NCBI RefSeq assembly: GCF_022748595.1
Contig: NZ_JALDSX010000021.1
Span: forward strand, 1 to 55,050
DNA from: Brevibacterium sp. ZH18
GTDB taxonomy: Bacteria > Actinomycetota > Actinomycetes > Actinomycetales > Brevibacteriaceae
Direction of reading: 5' to 3'
DNA: 55,050 bases
The notes below the pieces were generated by a model. That model had not been told where the DNA came from, searched no databases, and worked only from the letters and a program-made list of their open reading frames with translations. The position numbers and the translations under genes are program-made. Positions 42,630 to 52,157 of this stretch are shown here, piece after piece (the stretch's first letter is position 1; every line of letters begins with the position of its first letter).

Positions 42630-43418
42630 ATGAGCAGAGACAAGAGCAACGAAACACAGGTTGAGACCAAGGCGCGTGACGCCGCCGCTGCGCTCGATGA
42701 GACCGCAGAGAAACTTGGAGGAACCTCCAACATCGACTCAGGTGCTGAAGTCGGCTACACCGAGAAGAACGTCGAAGCGCGTGCCGCGGAGGCAGCGGGC
42801 ACCCAGGGCGCGACTCTGTACCGCAACCCAGATGGGTCCCACACCGCAATCGACGAATCCGCGTCGGTCGTCGGAAGTCAGGACCCTGATCTGGCCACCG
42901 GTGGAGCCGCAGGTTCGCAGACGAAGCGCTCCACAGCAGCCAACGATGATCTTGGTCAGAAGGACGTCGTGAAGATCCTCCGCGACAGCGGCTTCGTCAT
43001 GCTCACGACCGCACTCGACGACGGCAAGCTGCTCGCCCACCCGATGGTGCCCCAGGAGGTCACCGACGATGCCGATGCGTGGTTCTTCATCGGCCTGCAG
43101 GGCGATCAGGCCACGGCATTGCTGCGCAGTCCGCAGGTCAACATCACCGTCTCTGAGGCGGGCAATTGGCTCTCGGTGTCAGGTCGGGTCGACTTCGTCG
43201 ATGACCAGGCCAAGATCGACGAGCTCTGGAACGACGAAGTCGCCGCCTGGTTCGATGGCGGCCGCAATGATCCGAACCTCGGCCTCATCAAGGTGACGAG
43301 CGATTCCGCGCAGCACTGGGGCCTCAAGGGCGGTAAGGTCTCCGCTCTGGCCCAGATCGTCAAGGCCAAGGTCACCGGCCAGCGCACCGGTGGAGGCAGC
43401 GACACCACGGAGCTCTGA
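42630..43418 (+). CDS. General-stress flavin-binding split-barrel protein
   Basis: A 262-residue protein with a PNPOx-like (GSP26) domain from about residue 108: VVKILRDSGFVMLTTALDDGKLLAHPM, then AWFFIGLQGDQATALLRSPQVNITVSE and the tail WGLKGGKVSALAQIVKAKVTG. The first 107 residues are Ala/Glu/Asp/Ser-rich and probably disordered, an unusual extension. The domain binds FMN or F420; its role in stress resistance is inferred from homology. GGAG lies upstream of ATG 42630. Confidence 0.8.
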   Translation: MSRDKSNETQVETKARDAAAALDETAEKLGGTSNIDSGAEVGYTEKNVEARAAEAAGTQGATLYRNPDGSHTAIDESASVVGSQDPDLATGGAAGSQTKRSTAANDDLGQKDVVKILRDSGFVMLTTALDDGKLLAHPMVPQEVTDDADAWFFIGLQGDQATALLRSPQVNITVSEAGNWLSVSGRVDFVDDQAKIDELWNDEVAAWFDGGRNDPNLGLIKVTSDSAQHWGLKGGKVSALAQIVKAKVTGQRTGGGSDTTEL

Positions 43419-43440
43419 GCAGCAGGGTTCTTCTCCGATG

Positions 43441-43471
43441 TGGGCGGCCCGGGTCATTCCCGGGCCGCCCA
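43441..43471 (+). terminator. GC-rich hairpin after the stress-protein gene
   Basis: A perfect 13-bp stem (43441-43453 with 43459-43471) and 5-nt loop, followed by tatctctgt. It stands between two rightward genes and probably isolates them. Confidence 0.65.
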
Positions 43472-43508
43472 TATCTCTGTCACCTCTCGCCCGGTCTAGC
43501 ATGGAGAC

Positions 43509-44804
43509 ATGGCAAAGCAGATCGTCATCATCGGGGCAGGACTGGCCGGAACCACTGCGGCCCGGGAGCTGAGCGAGCACGGTCAGGCCGTGACCGTCAT
43601 CGACCCCGAGGCAGGCGAGACCTGTGAGCGCCCGCCCCTGTCGAAGCACCTCTTCGACGACTCCCGCTACCACCTGCCCTATCACCTCGAGTCCACGGAG
43701 CTCATCACCTTCGTCCGTGACCGGGCCACGTCCATCACCCTCGCCGAGGCGGCCCCCGGCTCCCAGCAGACGCATCCGTCCGCGACGGCCGAGGAACAGC
43801 CGAACGACGCGATCGTCGGCACTGTCGCGCTCGCCTCAGGCGAAGCGCTCGACTTCACGCACTGCATCCTCGCTACCGGCATGAGGGCCAATCGTTCAGG
43901 CATCCCTGCCTACCCGGACGCCCTTCCGGTCTATGACCTCAGCGAGGCCGAATGGATCCGCGACAAAGTCGCTGCGGCAACGAGTCAGCTCAATGTCGGT
44001 GTCCTCGGCTCGGGCTACCTGGGCATGGAAGTCGCAACCTCGGCAGTCGCTGCCGGTCACGAGGCCACGGTGTACCTGCGGGGGAGCGAACCCCTGCGCA
44101 AGCAGCTCTCTGCCCCTGTTCGCCAGGCACTCGTCGAGGCCCATCAGGCGGCCGGCGTGAACTTCGTGACCGGAGTGAGCAGCCCGGACGAGATCCCCGC
44201 CGCTGTGCACGATCTGTTCGTCACGAGCGTCGGTGCCAGGCCCGTGCGCATCCCCATCGACGGGGAGATGCCGAGTCCTTCGGATGACAACGATTTCTCT
44301 GCCGCCTGGGAAGTCGATGCCACCCTGGCCACGGCGCACCCGGGCATCTGGGCGGCGGGTGATTGTGCTCACGTCACCGACGGACCGTTCGCCCTTGACC
44401 ACCCCTGGGCCTGCGAACCCGTGGCCGAAAGCCATGGCAAGCACCTCGCGGAGCTCATCCTCGGCGAGCCCAGCGCAGAGGCAAGCAGTACCGGGAACTC
44501 GACACGATCATGGTCCGACGTTCCCTGGCACTGGAGTTTTCAAGGCCCGGAGAAGGTCTTCACCGTCGGCCTCACCAGCCCCGACGCCGACGACACGATC
44601 ATCCAATATGACCCGAGCGGGAAGAAATTCCAGGTGTTCCATTTCGACGGCGGCGATCTCAGCGCGAAGCTCATCGGCGTCGAAACGCTCAATTGGCCGC
44701 CGATGCAGGCTGCCGCCCGCCGTGTACTCGGCGGTAAAGACATTCCGACCAGAGCACATTTCGACGACCCGGAATTCGACTTCAAGGTTCATAGCCGATT
44801 GTGA
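43509..44804 (+). CDS. FAD/NAD(P)-dependent oxidoreductase
   Basis: A 431-residue pyridine nucleotide-disulfide-type oxidoreductase: QIVIIGAGLAGTTAARELSEHG binds FAD, CERPPLSKHL is the PPLSK hallmark of ferredoxin reductases, VGVLGSGYLGMEVATSAVAAG binds NAD(P)H and GIWAAGDCAHV closes the FAD site. It lacks a ferredoxin next to it. Longer than the average reductase because of a C-terminal reductase domain. Confidence 0.85.
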   Translation: MAKQIVIIGAGLAGTTAARELSEHGQAVTVIDPEAGETCERPPLSKHLFDDSRYHLPYHLESTELITFVRDRATSITLAEAAPGSQQTHPSATAEEQPNDAIVGTVALASGEALDFTHCILATGMRANRSGIPAYPDALPVYDLSEAEWIRDKVAAATSQLNVGVLGSGYLGMEVATSAVAAGHEATVYLRGSEPLRKQLSAPVRQALVEAHQAAGVNFVTGVSSPDEIPAAVHDLFVTSVGARPVRIPIDGEMPSPSDDNDFSAAWEVDATLATAHPGIWAAGDCAHVTDGPFALDHPWACEPVAESHGKHLAELILGEPSAEASSTGNSTRSWSDVPWHWSFQGPEKVFTVGLTSPDADDTIIQYDPSGKKFQVFHFDGGDLSAKLIGVETLNWPPMQAAARRVLGGKDIPTRAHFDDPEFDFKVHSRL

Positions 44805-44873
44805 GAATCGGCTACCCGCATCACGTAGACTTCCAATGTTTACCCCAGTCATCGTCGAGAGAAATTTCTGTAC

Positions 44874-45731
44874 ATGGATATGGCCAAGCTTGCTGCCGAG
44901 CACGGACTCGAAAGAGTAGGTGGACGGCCGTCTCTGCCCCAGTACGTCAAGCAGCTGATCAATCGCAGCGACTTCATCTTCACGCTCGCCCGGTACCGGA
45001 TGCAGAGCGAGAACGAACGCAACCGGCTCGGCATGCTCTGGGTGTTGCTTCGACCAGCCTTCTCCGCGCTCATCTACGGCACGGTCTTCGGTGTCATCAT
45101 GAAGGGCGCCTCGGCGCGCCCGGACGATTTCGCACCTTTCGTCATCATCGGCGTCTTCGTTCTTGAGTTCTTCAATTCCTCGATGAACGGCGGCGCGAAG
45201 TCGATCATCACGAATGCCTCTCTGGTTCAATCGTTGCCGTTCCCACGCATCGTGCTGCCCATTGCCACGGTGTTTCAGAACCTCCTCAACTTCATCCCGA
45301 CCCTGCTTTTCATGGGCGTTCTTGTGATGCTCTGGGGCGCCCGACCTGGGTGGGACTGGTTCCTCTTCATCCCTCTGGTCCTCCTGTTCTGGATCTTCAA
45401 CCAGGGTGTGGCGTTCATCTTCGCCCGCGTCACCGTGCACTTCAGAGATCTCAGCCAGGTCATCCCCTTTATCTCTCGGATGATCTTCTACACCTCAGGC
45501 GTCTTCTTCGACCTCAAGGTCATGGTCGACAAGCTCAATCCCGCCTGGCAGCCGTTCGCTGACTGGCAGCCGCTCAATAACGTCCTCGCCATCGCCCGTG
45601 GCATCCTCATGAAGGAGGGTGTCGTCCCCTATGACTATTTCTGGCACCTGGCCATCTGGGCCGTCGGAATCTTCATCATCGGCTTCGTATTCTTCTGGCA
45701 GGCCGAGGAAAGGTATGGTCGCGATGAATGA
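44874..45731 (+). CDS. wzm: Polysaccharide/teichoic acid ABC transporter permease
   Basis: A 285-residue permease with about six membrane helices. RYRMQSENERNRLGMLWVLLRPAFSALIYG and the later LLFWIFNQGVAFIFARVTVHFRDL match the ABC-2 group of polysaccharide exporters (Wzm/TagG/RfbA-like), which move lipid-linked glycans across the membrane. It overlaps the ATPase gene. The symbol is by type. Confidence 0.88.
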   Translation: MDMAKLAAEHGLERVGGRPSLPQYVKQLINRSDFIFTLARYRMQSENERNRLGMLWVLLRPAFSALIYGTVFGVIMKGASARPDDFAPFVIIGVFVLEFFNSSMNGGAKSIITNASLVQSLPFPRIVLPIATVFQNLLNFIPTLLFMGVLVMLWGARPGWDWFLFIPLVLLFWIFNQGVAFIFARVTVHFRDLSQVIPFISRMIFYTSGVFFDLKVMVDKLNPAWQPFADWQPLNNVLAIARGILMKEGVVPYDYFWHLAIWAVGIFIIGFVFFWQAEERYGRDE

Positions 45732-46512
45732 GACCGAACCGACTGAGACCGGCAGCCTGCCGGAGGTGACGAAGGACAACCCGCCCGTTGTCATCTGCGA
45801 TGACGTGCACGTGAAGTACAAGACCCTGGCCACTGGTAAGAAGCTCAAACTCGGCGGTGCAGGCGGAGCCCTCAAACGCCAGCGCGGAATCCAAGAAGTT
45901 CACGCGCTCAAGGGAATCAGCTTCGTCGCCCATGAGAATGAGTCGATCGGGATCATCGGCACCAACGGTTCGGGCAAATCGACGTTGATGCGAGCGATCA
46001 CAGGGTTGACTCCAACCACTTCAGGAAGCGTCTATGCCAGCGCGCGGCCCAACCTCCTCGGTGTCGGTGCCGCACTCATCCCTGATCTCTCTGGGGCTCG
46101 GAACATCATCCTGGGAAGTCTGGCCCTGGGAATGAACCGGCCGGAGATCGAAGAGAAATTCGACGACATCGTCGACTTCACCGGTCTGCGGGACTTCATC
46201 GACATGCCGATGCGGACGTACTCATCGGGAATGTCGCAGCGTCTGAAGTTCGGCATTGCCACATCCGTTCAGCATGAGATCCTCATCGTCGATGAGGCGC
46301 TGGCGGTGGGTGATAAGAGGTTCCGCCAACGCAGTGAAGGCCGTATCAGGGAGATCCGAGAGAATGCCGGCACGGTCTTCCACGTCTCCCACTCGATGAA
46401 GTCGATTAAGGACACGTGCAACCGCACGATCTGGATCGAAAAGGGTGTTCTCACGGCCGACGGCCCCACCGAGGATGTCGTCAAGGAATACGAAGAATTC
46501 AACAGCAAATAG
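45715..46512 (+). CDS. wzt: Polysaccharide/teichoic acid ABC transporter ATPase
   Basis: A 265-residue ATPase. Walker A GTNGSGKST, signature YSSGMSQRLKF and Walker B ILIVDEALAVGD identify the ABC domain of the Wzt/TagH type; LSGARNIILGSLALGM is the class hallmark. The usual C-terminal carbohydrate-binding domain is absent. ATG 45715 overlaps the permease end; ATG 45724 is the alternative. Confidence 0.92.
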   Translation: MVAMNETEPTETGSLPEVTKDNPPVVICDDVHVKYKTLATGKKLKLGGAGGALKRQRGIQEVHALKGISFVAHENESIGIIGTNGSGKSTLMRAITGLTPTTSGSVYASARPNLLGVGAALIPDLSGARNIILGSLALGMNRPEIEEKFDDIVDFTGLRDFIDMPMRTYSSGMSQRLKFGIATSVQHEILIVDEALAVGDKRFRQRSEGRIREIRENAGTVFHVSHSMKSIKDTCNRTIWIEKGVLTADGPTEDVVKEYEEFNSK

Positions 46513-46545
46513 ACGACAGCTGATCAGCTCACGCTGATTCTGCCC

Positions 46546-46593
46546 TGTACGACGATGGCCGCCCGGTGCAATCCGGGCGGCCATCGTCGTACA
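46546..46593. terminator. Perfect 21-bp hairpin between convergent genes
   Basis: Stem 46546-46566 with 46573-46593, loop tgcaat. It is the longest perfect terminator-like stem in the right half and lies 33 bases after the ABC ATPase stop. No T tract. Confidence 0.75.
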
Positions 46594-46634
46594 CAGCAGC
46601 TGAATGAGTGCTGTCAGCTCCACACGCCGCTTGC

Positions 46635-46676
46635 TAGGCTCGCCGGATGGTAGGCTCGCCGGATGGTAGGCCGACC
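46635..46676. repeat. 16-bp tandem repeat between convergent genes
   Basis: taggctcgccggatgg occurs twice in a row (46635-46650, 46651-46666) and a third partial copy follows. Unlike the others it has no ctga core, but its size and position near gene ends match. Confidence 0.8.
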
Positions 46677-46795
46677 GCGTGGGTCCGATGCCTATCGTCG
46701 GTGTCTTAGTCGGTCGGAAGGCGTACAGGCAGCGCTGACCCTCGCCGAGGCGGCCGCCGGCAATCTGCGAAGTCGTTTGGACCACCGGCAGTCGT

Positions 46796-48778
46796 TCAGC
46801 TCCCGTCGTACTTCGCGAATTGGGCGAAGTACGTCAGCGCCTCGAACGAATCCACAGCATCCGGATTTGCCACACGATCCAGCACATGCCCCTGAATCAG
46901 CCGTTTCACCGGGACTTCGAGCTTCTTGCCCGTGCGGGTGTGCGGGATCGCGGGCACCGCGATGATGTCATCGGGCACATGCCGCGGCGAGGCCTTCGAC
47001 CGAAGTTCCGTAGCAATCCGCTCCTGCAAGGAAGAATCAAGCGAAACCCCAGACGCCAACACAACGAACAGCGGCATCCAGTACCCGCCGTCGGGCTGCT
47101 CGGCACCGATGACCAGGGACTCGGCCACCTCGGGGATGCCGTCGACGACGTCGTAGATGTCGGCGCTGCCCAGGCGCACCCCTTGCCGGTTGAGGGTGGC
47201 GTCCGAGCGGCCGGAGATGATGACGCTGCCGTGGTCGGTGATGGTGATCCAGTCGCCGTGGCGCCAGACTCCAGGGAACATCGAGAAGTACGTGTCGCGG
47301 TAGCGCTCACCGTCGGGATCGTTCCAGAACTTCACCGGCATCGACGGCATCGGGGCGGTGATGACCATCTCCCCGACCTCGCCGACCAAAGGCTGCCCCG
47401 AGTCATCCCAGGACTCCAACGCCACACCGAGCACCGGCCGTGAGAGTTCCCCGGCCCAGACTGGGCAGTTCGGCGCGGATCCGGCGAAGCCGCTGACGAC
47501 GTCCGTGCCGCCGCTCGTCGAGGCCAGCTGCACGCGCTCGCCGATAGCATCGCGCACCCATGGGAAGCAGTTGGCAGGCACCGGGGCACCGGTGGCACCG
47601 ATCGTCCGCAGCGCGGTCAGGTCGAACTCCTTGCCGGGTTCGATCCCGGCCTTCATCCCGGCCAGGAAGATCCCAGGACTGACACCGAGCACGTTCGCCT
47701 TTGTGTCCGCGGCGATCTCCCACAGCCGGCCCGGCCCCGGATAGAGGGGGCTGCCGTCGAAGCACACCGTGGTCGCACCGCCCACCAGCGCCGAGGCGAC
47801 GAGGTTCCACATCATCCAGTTCGTATTCGTGTACCAGAAGAACCGGTCACCGGGGCGAATGTCGAGGTGGAGACCCAGCAGACGCAGATGATCGATGACG
47901 ACCCCGCCGTGGCTGTGCACGATCCCCTTGGGAATCCCCGTCGTGCCCGAGGAATACAGCACCCACAGCGGGGTATCGAAATCGACGCGCGCGAACTCGG
48001 GTTCGACATCCCCGGAAGCGACATCGTCCCAGGTGGCGAGGTTCGTGATCTGCCCGTGTTCATCGATGAATTCCTCGCCGAGGTTGCCCACCCCGACCAC
48101 GGCCCGCAGGCTCGGCATCCGGTTGGCCAGATGCGCGACCTGGTCGCGGCGGTCGAAAGCCTGCCCGTTCCACAGGTATCCGTCGGCGGCGAAGAGCACC
48201 TTCGGTTCGAGCTGGCCGAGTTTCGTCCCGGCACCTTCGGCCGCGTAGTCCTGGGCGCAGGCGGACCAGATGGCTCCGACGGAAGCGGTCGCGAGGAACG
48301 CGATGAGGGTGTGGTGGGTGTTCGGCAGGTAGCCGACGACGCGGTCGCCTTGTTCGACTCCTTGCTCACGCAGCCACGCGGCGACGGACCCGACCTGGCG
48401 GCGCAGTTCGCGCCAGGTGGTCTCGGTGCGCTCACCGGATTCTCTGATGGTGATGATCGCCGGTTCGTCGGCGAGTGTGTCGTCGAGGCCGGCTCGCAGA
48501 GCGTGTTCGGCGTAGTTGAGGCGGGTGCCGGGGAACCAGGTGGCGCCGGGCATGGAGCGGTCGGCGAGGACCTCGGTGTAGGGGTCATCGGCGATGACGC
48601 CGAAGAAGTCCCAGACCGCACCCCAGAATCCGTCGAGGTCGCTCACCGACCATTTCCACAGATCGTCGTAACCAGCCAAAGTCTGTCCGGTGCGCTGATT
48701 GGCGAAGTCGATGAAGTCGGCAATCTGCGGACGTGGGGTCTGGTCAGGGTCGGGAAGCCAGATCGGTTCAGCGGTCAA
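46796..48778 (-). CDS. Acetoacetate-CoA ligase
   Basis: A 660-residue acyl-CoA synthetase. The long N-terminus with ATWFPGTRLNYAEHALR, then YSSGTTGIPKGIVHSHGG (AMP-binding P-loop), GRSDATLNRQGVRLGSADIY and the end HTRTGKKLEVPVKRL match acetoacetyl-CoA synthetases, which activate acetoacetate for ketone-body use or polymer synthesis. It is transcribed alone on the minus strand. Confidence 0.93.
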   Translation of the reverse strand: MTAEPIWLPDPDQTPRPQIADFIDFANQRTGQTLAGYDDLWKWSVSDLDGFWGAVWDFFGVIADDPYTEVLADRSMPGATWFPGTRLNYAEHALRAGLDDTLADEPAIITIRESGERTETTWRELRRQVGSVAAWLREQGVEQGDRVVGYLPNTHHTLIAFLATASVGAIWSACAQDYAAEGAGTKLGQLEPKVLFAADGYLWNGQAFDRRDQVAHLANRMPSLRAVVGVGNLGEEFIDEHGQITNLATWDDVASGDVEPEFARVDFDTPLWVLYSSGTTGIPKGIVHSHGGVVIDHLRLLGLHLDIRPGDRFFWYTNTNWMMWNLVASALVGGATTVCFDGSPLYPGPGRLWEIAADTKANVLGVSPGIFLAGMKAGIEPGKEFDLTALRTIGATGAPVPANCFPWVRDAIGERVQLASTSGGTDVVSGFAGSAPNCPVWAGELSRPVLGVALESWDDSGQPLVGEVGEMVITAPMPSMPVKFWNDPDGERYRDTYFSMFPGVWRHGDWITITDHGSVIISGRSDATLNRQGVRLGSADIYDVVDGIPEVAESLVIGAEQPDGGYWMPLFVVLASGVSLDSSLQERIATELRSKASPRHVPDDIIAVPAIPHTRTGKKLEVPVKRLIQGHVLDRVANPDAVDSFEALTYFAQFAKYDGS

Positions 48779-49044
48779 TTCTTCTCCTCAGCACTTCGGT
48801 GCACGGCAACGATAGCGGTCTCCACCAGCCGAAACGAGGCACACTCGTTCTGCAGTGGAGACTTTGAATCCACTTTACGCCGTCGTCGAGCGGCAGATCG
48901 GATGGCCGAACTGACTGGTTTAGATGGCTCCTGCCTGAATCCTCGTGACCCTTCTCCAAGAGATCAGGGATAAATCAATTCGACTATCATGTTGAGAGCC
49001 ATGATGAAGTGAGAATGGTCGAATATTTACCACCGGGAAGTGCT

Positions 49045-50010
49045 ATGAAATTTGGGACGCTCGTCGCAGTTTTGGGAACGATCGGGATTGTAGCGGCGAT
49101 AGTCTTGATCGCGGTTCCTGCTCTGGGACTTCAGTCGTTCGGGATCGCAGTTGCGGTGGCGAGCCTTGCCGGACTCCTCGGATTCAGTCTGCTGTCGTCC
49201 CGGAGGCAACATCGCGCGTTGCTGCGTGAAATCAGCAGAGTCGACGATCGCGTCAGCCGGGTGGAGTACAGGACTGAACCTGTACACGACATTCGCGGCT
49301 CGGTCGCGAAGACTTCAGGCGGTATGCGTGAAGCGCTTCACCACCTCAAGACTTTGGTCGATGACGACCGGCATTCCGCATTCTTGCCACAGGCGCAGTC
49401 GGGGGACGGTACTGCGTCGAGCCTCCCCTCCGTGTTCGGGCCGGGCACGATTCCGGTCAGCCCCGTTCAAACACGCCCGAAGATGCACGTGCCTGGACGA
49501 AACGCGGCGCAGCAGGAGATGAAAGTGCCGAGCGAAAGAAACCTCGGGTACTTGTTTCAGGCCCCTGACGCCGCACTAGAACGTGAAATCGCCTTGGTGG
49601 GAGGAGACGCTCTTGTCGCCAAGCTCGAATCAGTCGGCAAGGTCAGTTTGGTGTATCCCGGCACGGCAGTGACTGCGGTCGGATCCTCAACAGCATTTCT
49701 CATCATCGACCTGGACACTTTGTCGGAATCACCGTGGCGCGGAGTGCTGGATGCAAGCGGTACCCGCCTCTATCAAGAACTGCACACGGCGGTGAAAGTT
49801 GCACGCAAGCGCGGCACCGTAGTCATTGTGCATGGCGATACCGTACCCACTCATTTCACGGCATCTGTAGACAAACTGGCTCACGTTCGGCTGAATAACA
49901 ACAGAATGGAACCGGCACATTGGGGAAGCGACATCCATTCCGAAGTGATCGCCGCGATGGGCGACTTCGAACAGCAGAAATCCAACGATGAGGTGACCCC
50001 ACAACGATGA
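49045..50010 (+). CDS. Membrane-anchored protein of a glycosyltransferase cluster
   Basis: A 321-residue protein: two close membrane helices (about 5-24 and 29-48), a charged coiled-coil-like part (RQHRALLREISRVDDRVSRVEY), a Pro/Ser-rich linker and a C-terminal alpha/beta-looking domain (SVGKVSLVYPGTAVTAVGSSTAFLII). No family recognised. Its stop overlaps the next start (ATGA), so it is made together with the glycosyltransferases; it may hold them at the membrane. Start ATG 49045 begins the first helix. Confidence 0.65.
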   Translation: MKFGTLVAVLGTIGIVAAIVLIAVPALGLQSFGIAVAVASLAGLLGFSLLSSRRQHRALLREISRVDDRVSRVEYRTEPVHDIRGSVAKTSGGMREALHHLKTLVDDDRHSAFLPQAQSGDGTASSLPSVFGPGTIPVSPVQTRPKMHVPGRNAAQQEMKVPSERNLGYLFQAPDAALEREIALVGGDALVAKLESVGKVSLVYPGTAVTAVGSSTAFLIIDLDTLSESPWRGVLDASGTRLYQELHTAVKVARKRGTVVIVHGDTVPTHFTASVDKLAHVRLNNNRMEPAHWGSDIHSEVIAAMGDFEQQKSNDEVTPQR

Positions 50011-52157
50011 AGATCCTGATCTACGCTGACCTTGATCTACGGCTGATCGATGGATCCTCAACGTGGTTGGCGTCTCTCGCTGAAGTCCTGTCAGCTGGCG
50101 GGCATCAAGTGCAGCTGCTCTCCAAAGTTCGTTTCTCTGAAAGCCGAGTACTGGATCGGCTCCTCGGCCGCTATCCTGACATCGGCCTCGACATTCCGGA
50201 AGAAGAGAATTCGCCGCTCGACCCGAATGGTGCAGCAGCACGCGCCTCACAACTTCAGGAGCAGCACGATTTCGACCTAATCATCGTGCGTGGTTTCAAC
50301 GCCTGCGTCGCATTCAGCAAGCACGAAGATCTGTCGCCGAACCTGTGGTCTTACATCACTGATCTGCCGTTTCCCGTCGACGAACTGTCAAAATATCAGT
50401 CCGAGCGCCTTGAACAGGTCGCCAGCAGAAGCCGTCGAATGTTTGCTCAGACTGAGGCGGCACGGTCGTATCTCGAAGCGGTTGCACCTTCCGCGTCGGG
50501 CAGGACACTCCTGCTTCCCCCGATGGTCCCGGACGAAGCCTATGAGTCCGATTTCTCGACTATCGGATCCGGAACGCCGCTGCGCCTGATCTATGCCGGA
50601 AAATTGGCCAAGCAGTGGCACACACGAGAGATGCTTGCACTTCCTGACGCTCTCCGCGATCGCGGGGTAGATGCGGAACTTGTTGTTGTAGGGGATAAGT
50701 TCCAGCATGACGTTGATGCCCCGGCGTGGGTAGACGACATGCGCACGGCACTGATTGCGGCCGAAGAGGATGAGAACAGCCGTGTGACGTGGTTGGGCGG
50801 GCTCGCTCGGAATGAAGTCCTGAAACAGCTCAGCCGGGCACACATCGGTATCGGGTGGAGAAGCTCTGTCCTTGACTCAAGTCTCGAAGTCTCCACAAAA
50901 GCACTGGAGTACGCAGCCAGTTCGACATTGCCGCTGCTCAACCTTTCTGCAGACCATCTGTCGTTGTGGGGTGAGGAATACCCGCTTCTGGTTAGCAGTG
51001 AGGATTCTGTGGATGATGTTGCCGACTGCATCGTGGAGGCTATGCCCAAGCTTGCAGACGCAGTTGCTTCAGCGCGGTCCACAGCTTTCGAATTCTCGAT
51101 GGATGCGGCCGCAACTCGTCTAGATCGTCAACTAGTCCGCAGCGCGCGAAAGACACCTTCGGGGTGCGCTCCAACGAAGATTGTGATCAGTTCTCACGAT
51201 TTCAAGTTCCTGGGTGAGCTGGTCGACGGATTGAAACAGCAGCCGGACTTCGAGCTGGCGTTCGACGGATGGACTAGCTTGCACAATCACGACGAAGCAT
51301 CGAGCATCGAGATCAAATCTGACGCCGATGTTGTCTTCTGCGAGTGGGCGGGACCTTCATTGGTATGGCACGCGGCGAATAAGAGCCCCAGCACGAAACT
51401 TATTGCCCGCCTCCATGGATTCGAACTTCGAGGAGCCTGGCTCGACGATCTGCTAGTTGACGCCGTCGATCAATGGGTGTTCGTGTCGGACCGCTACCGA
51501 AGAATGGCGATCGATCAACTGCAACTCGACGAGGGCAAAACTTCAATCATACCTAACATGGTCGATGCCGACGATCTCAACCGTCCGAAGTTGGCAGGTA
51601 GCGAATTCCAACTGGGAATGGTCGGCATCGTCGGTTTCGGAAAACGACCGGACCGAGCGCTTGACCTATTGGAAACGTTGTTGGAACACGACGATCGGTA
51701 TATGTTGCGTTTCAAGAGCAGGCCACCTTGGGACTACGCCCACGAATGGCAGAACCCACTTCAGCGGCAACTGTACCTCGATTTCTACACAAGAATCCGT
51801 AATAGCGAGCTTCTGAAAAGTCATATCGCATTCGAGGCTTTCTCTCCGGACATTGCTTCGTGGCTGAGAGGAGTCGGATTCGTTCTCTCACCGAGCCACA
51901 ACGAGAGTTTTCACCTTGCGCCAGTCGAAGGAATGGCGAGTGGGGCTGTGCCGATTGTTTGGCAAAGAGAAGGTGCCGAGGAGATCTTCGGCAAGGACTG
52001 GATCGTCGGCGATACACACGAAGCTGCTGAGAAGATTCTCGGCCTTAATAGATCGTTTGAATTTTCGGCTGCATCCTCCCGCGCACGCGAGCAATCGCTG
52101 CGATGGGACCGAGACCGAGTTCTGCAGCAGTGGTTCGAAATTCTGGGAGAAGGCTAA
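50007..52157 (+). CDS. Tandem-domain (two GT-B) glycosyltransferase
   Basis: A 716-residue protein with two GT4-type folds in a row. The first (about 1-380) starts MKILIYADLDLRLIDGSSTW, with LIYAGKLAKQWH for the nucleotide side. The second (about 390-716) has IVISSHDFKFLGELVDGLK, FVSDRYRRMAIDQL, and NESFHLAPVEGMASGAVPIV, an E-x7-E-like donor site. Likely adds two sugars to a cell-surface glycan. Start overlaps the previous stop; its own stop overlaps the next start (TAATG). Confidence 0.8.
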   Translation: MKILIYADLDLRLIDGSSTWLASLAEVLSAGGHQVQLLSKVRFSESRVLDRLLGRYPDIGLDIPEEENSPLDPNGAAARASQLQEQHDFDLIIVRGFNACVAFSKHEDLSPNLWSYITDLPFPVDELSKYQSERLEQVASRSRRMFAQTEAARSYLEAVAPSASGRTLLLPPMVPDEAYESDFSTIGSGTPLRLIYAGKLAKQWHTREMLALPDALRDRGVDAELVVVGDKFQHDVDAPAWVDDMRTALIAAEEDENSRVTWLGGLARNEVLKQLSRAHIGIGWRSSVLDSSLEVSTKALEYAASSTLPLLNLSADHLSLWGEEYPLLVSSEDSVDDVADCIVEAMPKLADAVASARSTAFEFSMDAAATRLDRQLVRSARKTPSGCAPTKIVISSHDFKFLGELVDGLKQQPDFELAFDGWTSLHNHDEASSIEIKSDADVVFCEWAGPSLVWHAANKSPSTKLIARLHGFELRGAWLDDLLVDAVDQWVFVSDRYRRMAIDQLQLDEGKTSIIPNMVDADDLNRPKLAGSEFQLGMVGIVGFGKRPDRALDLLETLLEHDDRYMLRFKSRPPWDYAHEWQNPLQRQLYLDFYTRIRNSELLKSHIAFEAFSPDIASWLRGVGFVLSPSHNESFHLAPVEGMASGAVPIVWQREGAEEIFGKDWIVGDTHEAAEKILGLNRSFEFSAASSRAREQSLRWDRDRVLQQWFEILGEG

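Noticed and set aside
46663..46965. Possible small gene reading into the ligase 3' end
   Set aside because: It starts inside the 16-bp repeat, has no domain and overlaps a conserved gene on the other strand.
47867..48973. 368-codon frame opposite the acetoacetate-CoA ligase
   Set aside because: Shadow frame; the opposite strand has all expected synthetase motifs.
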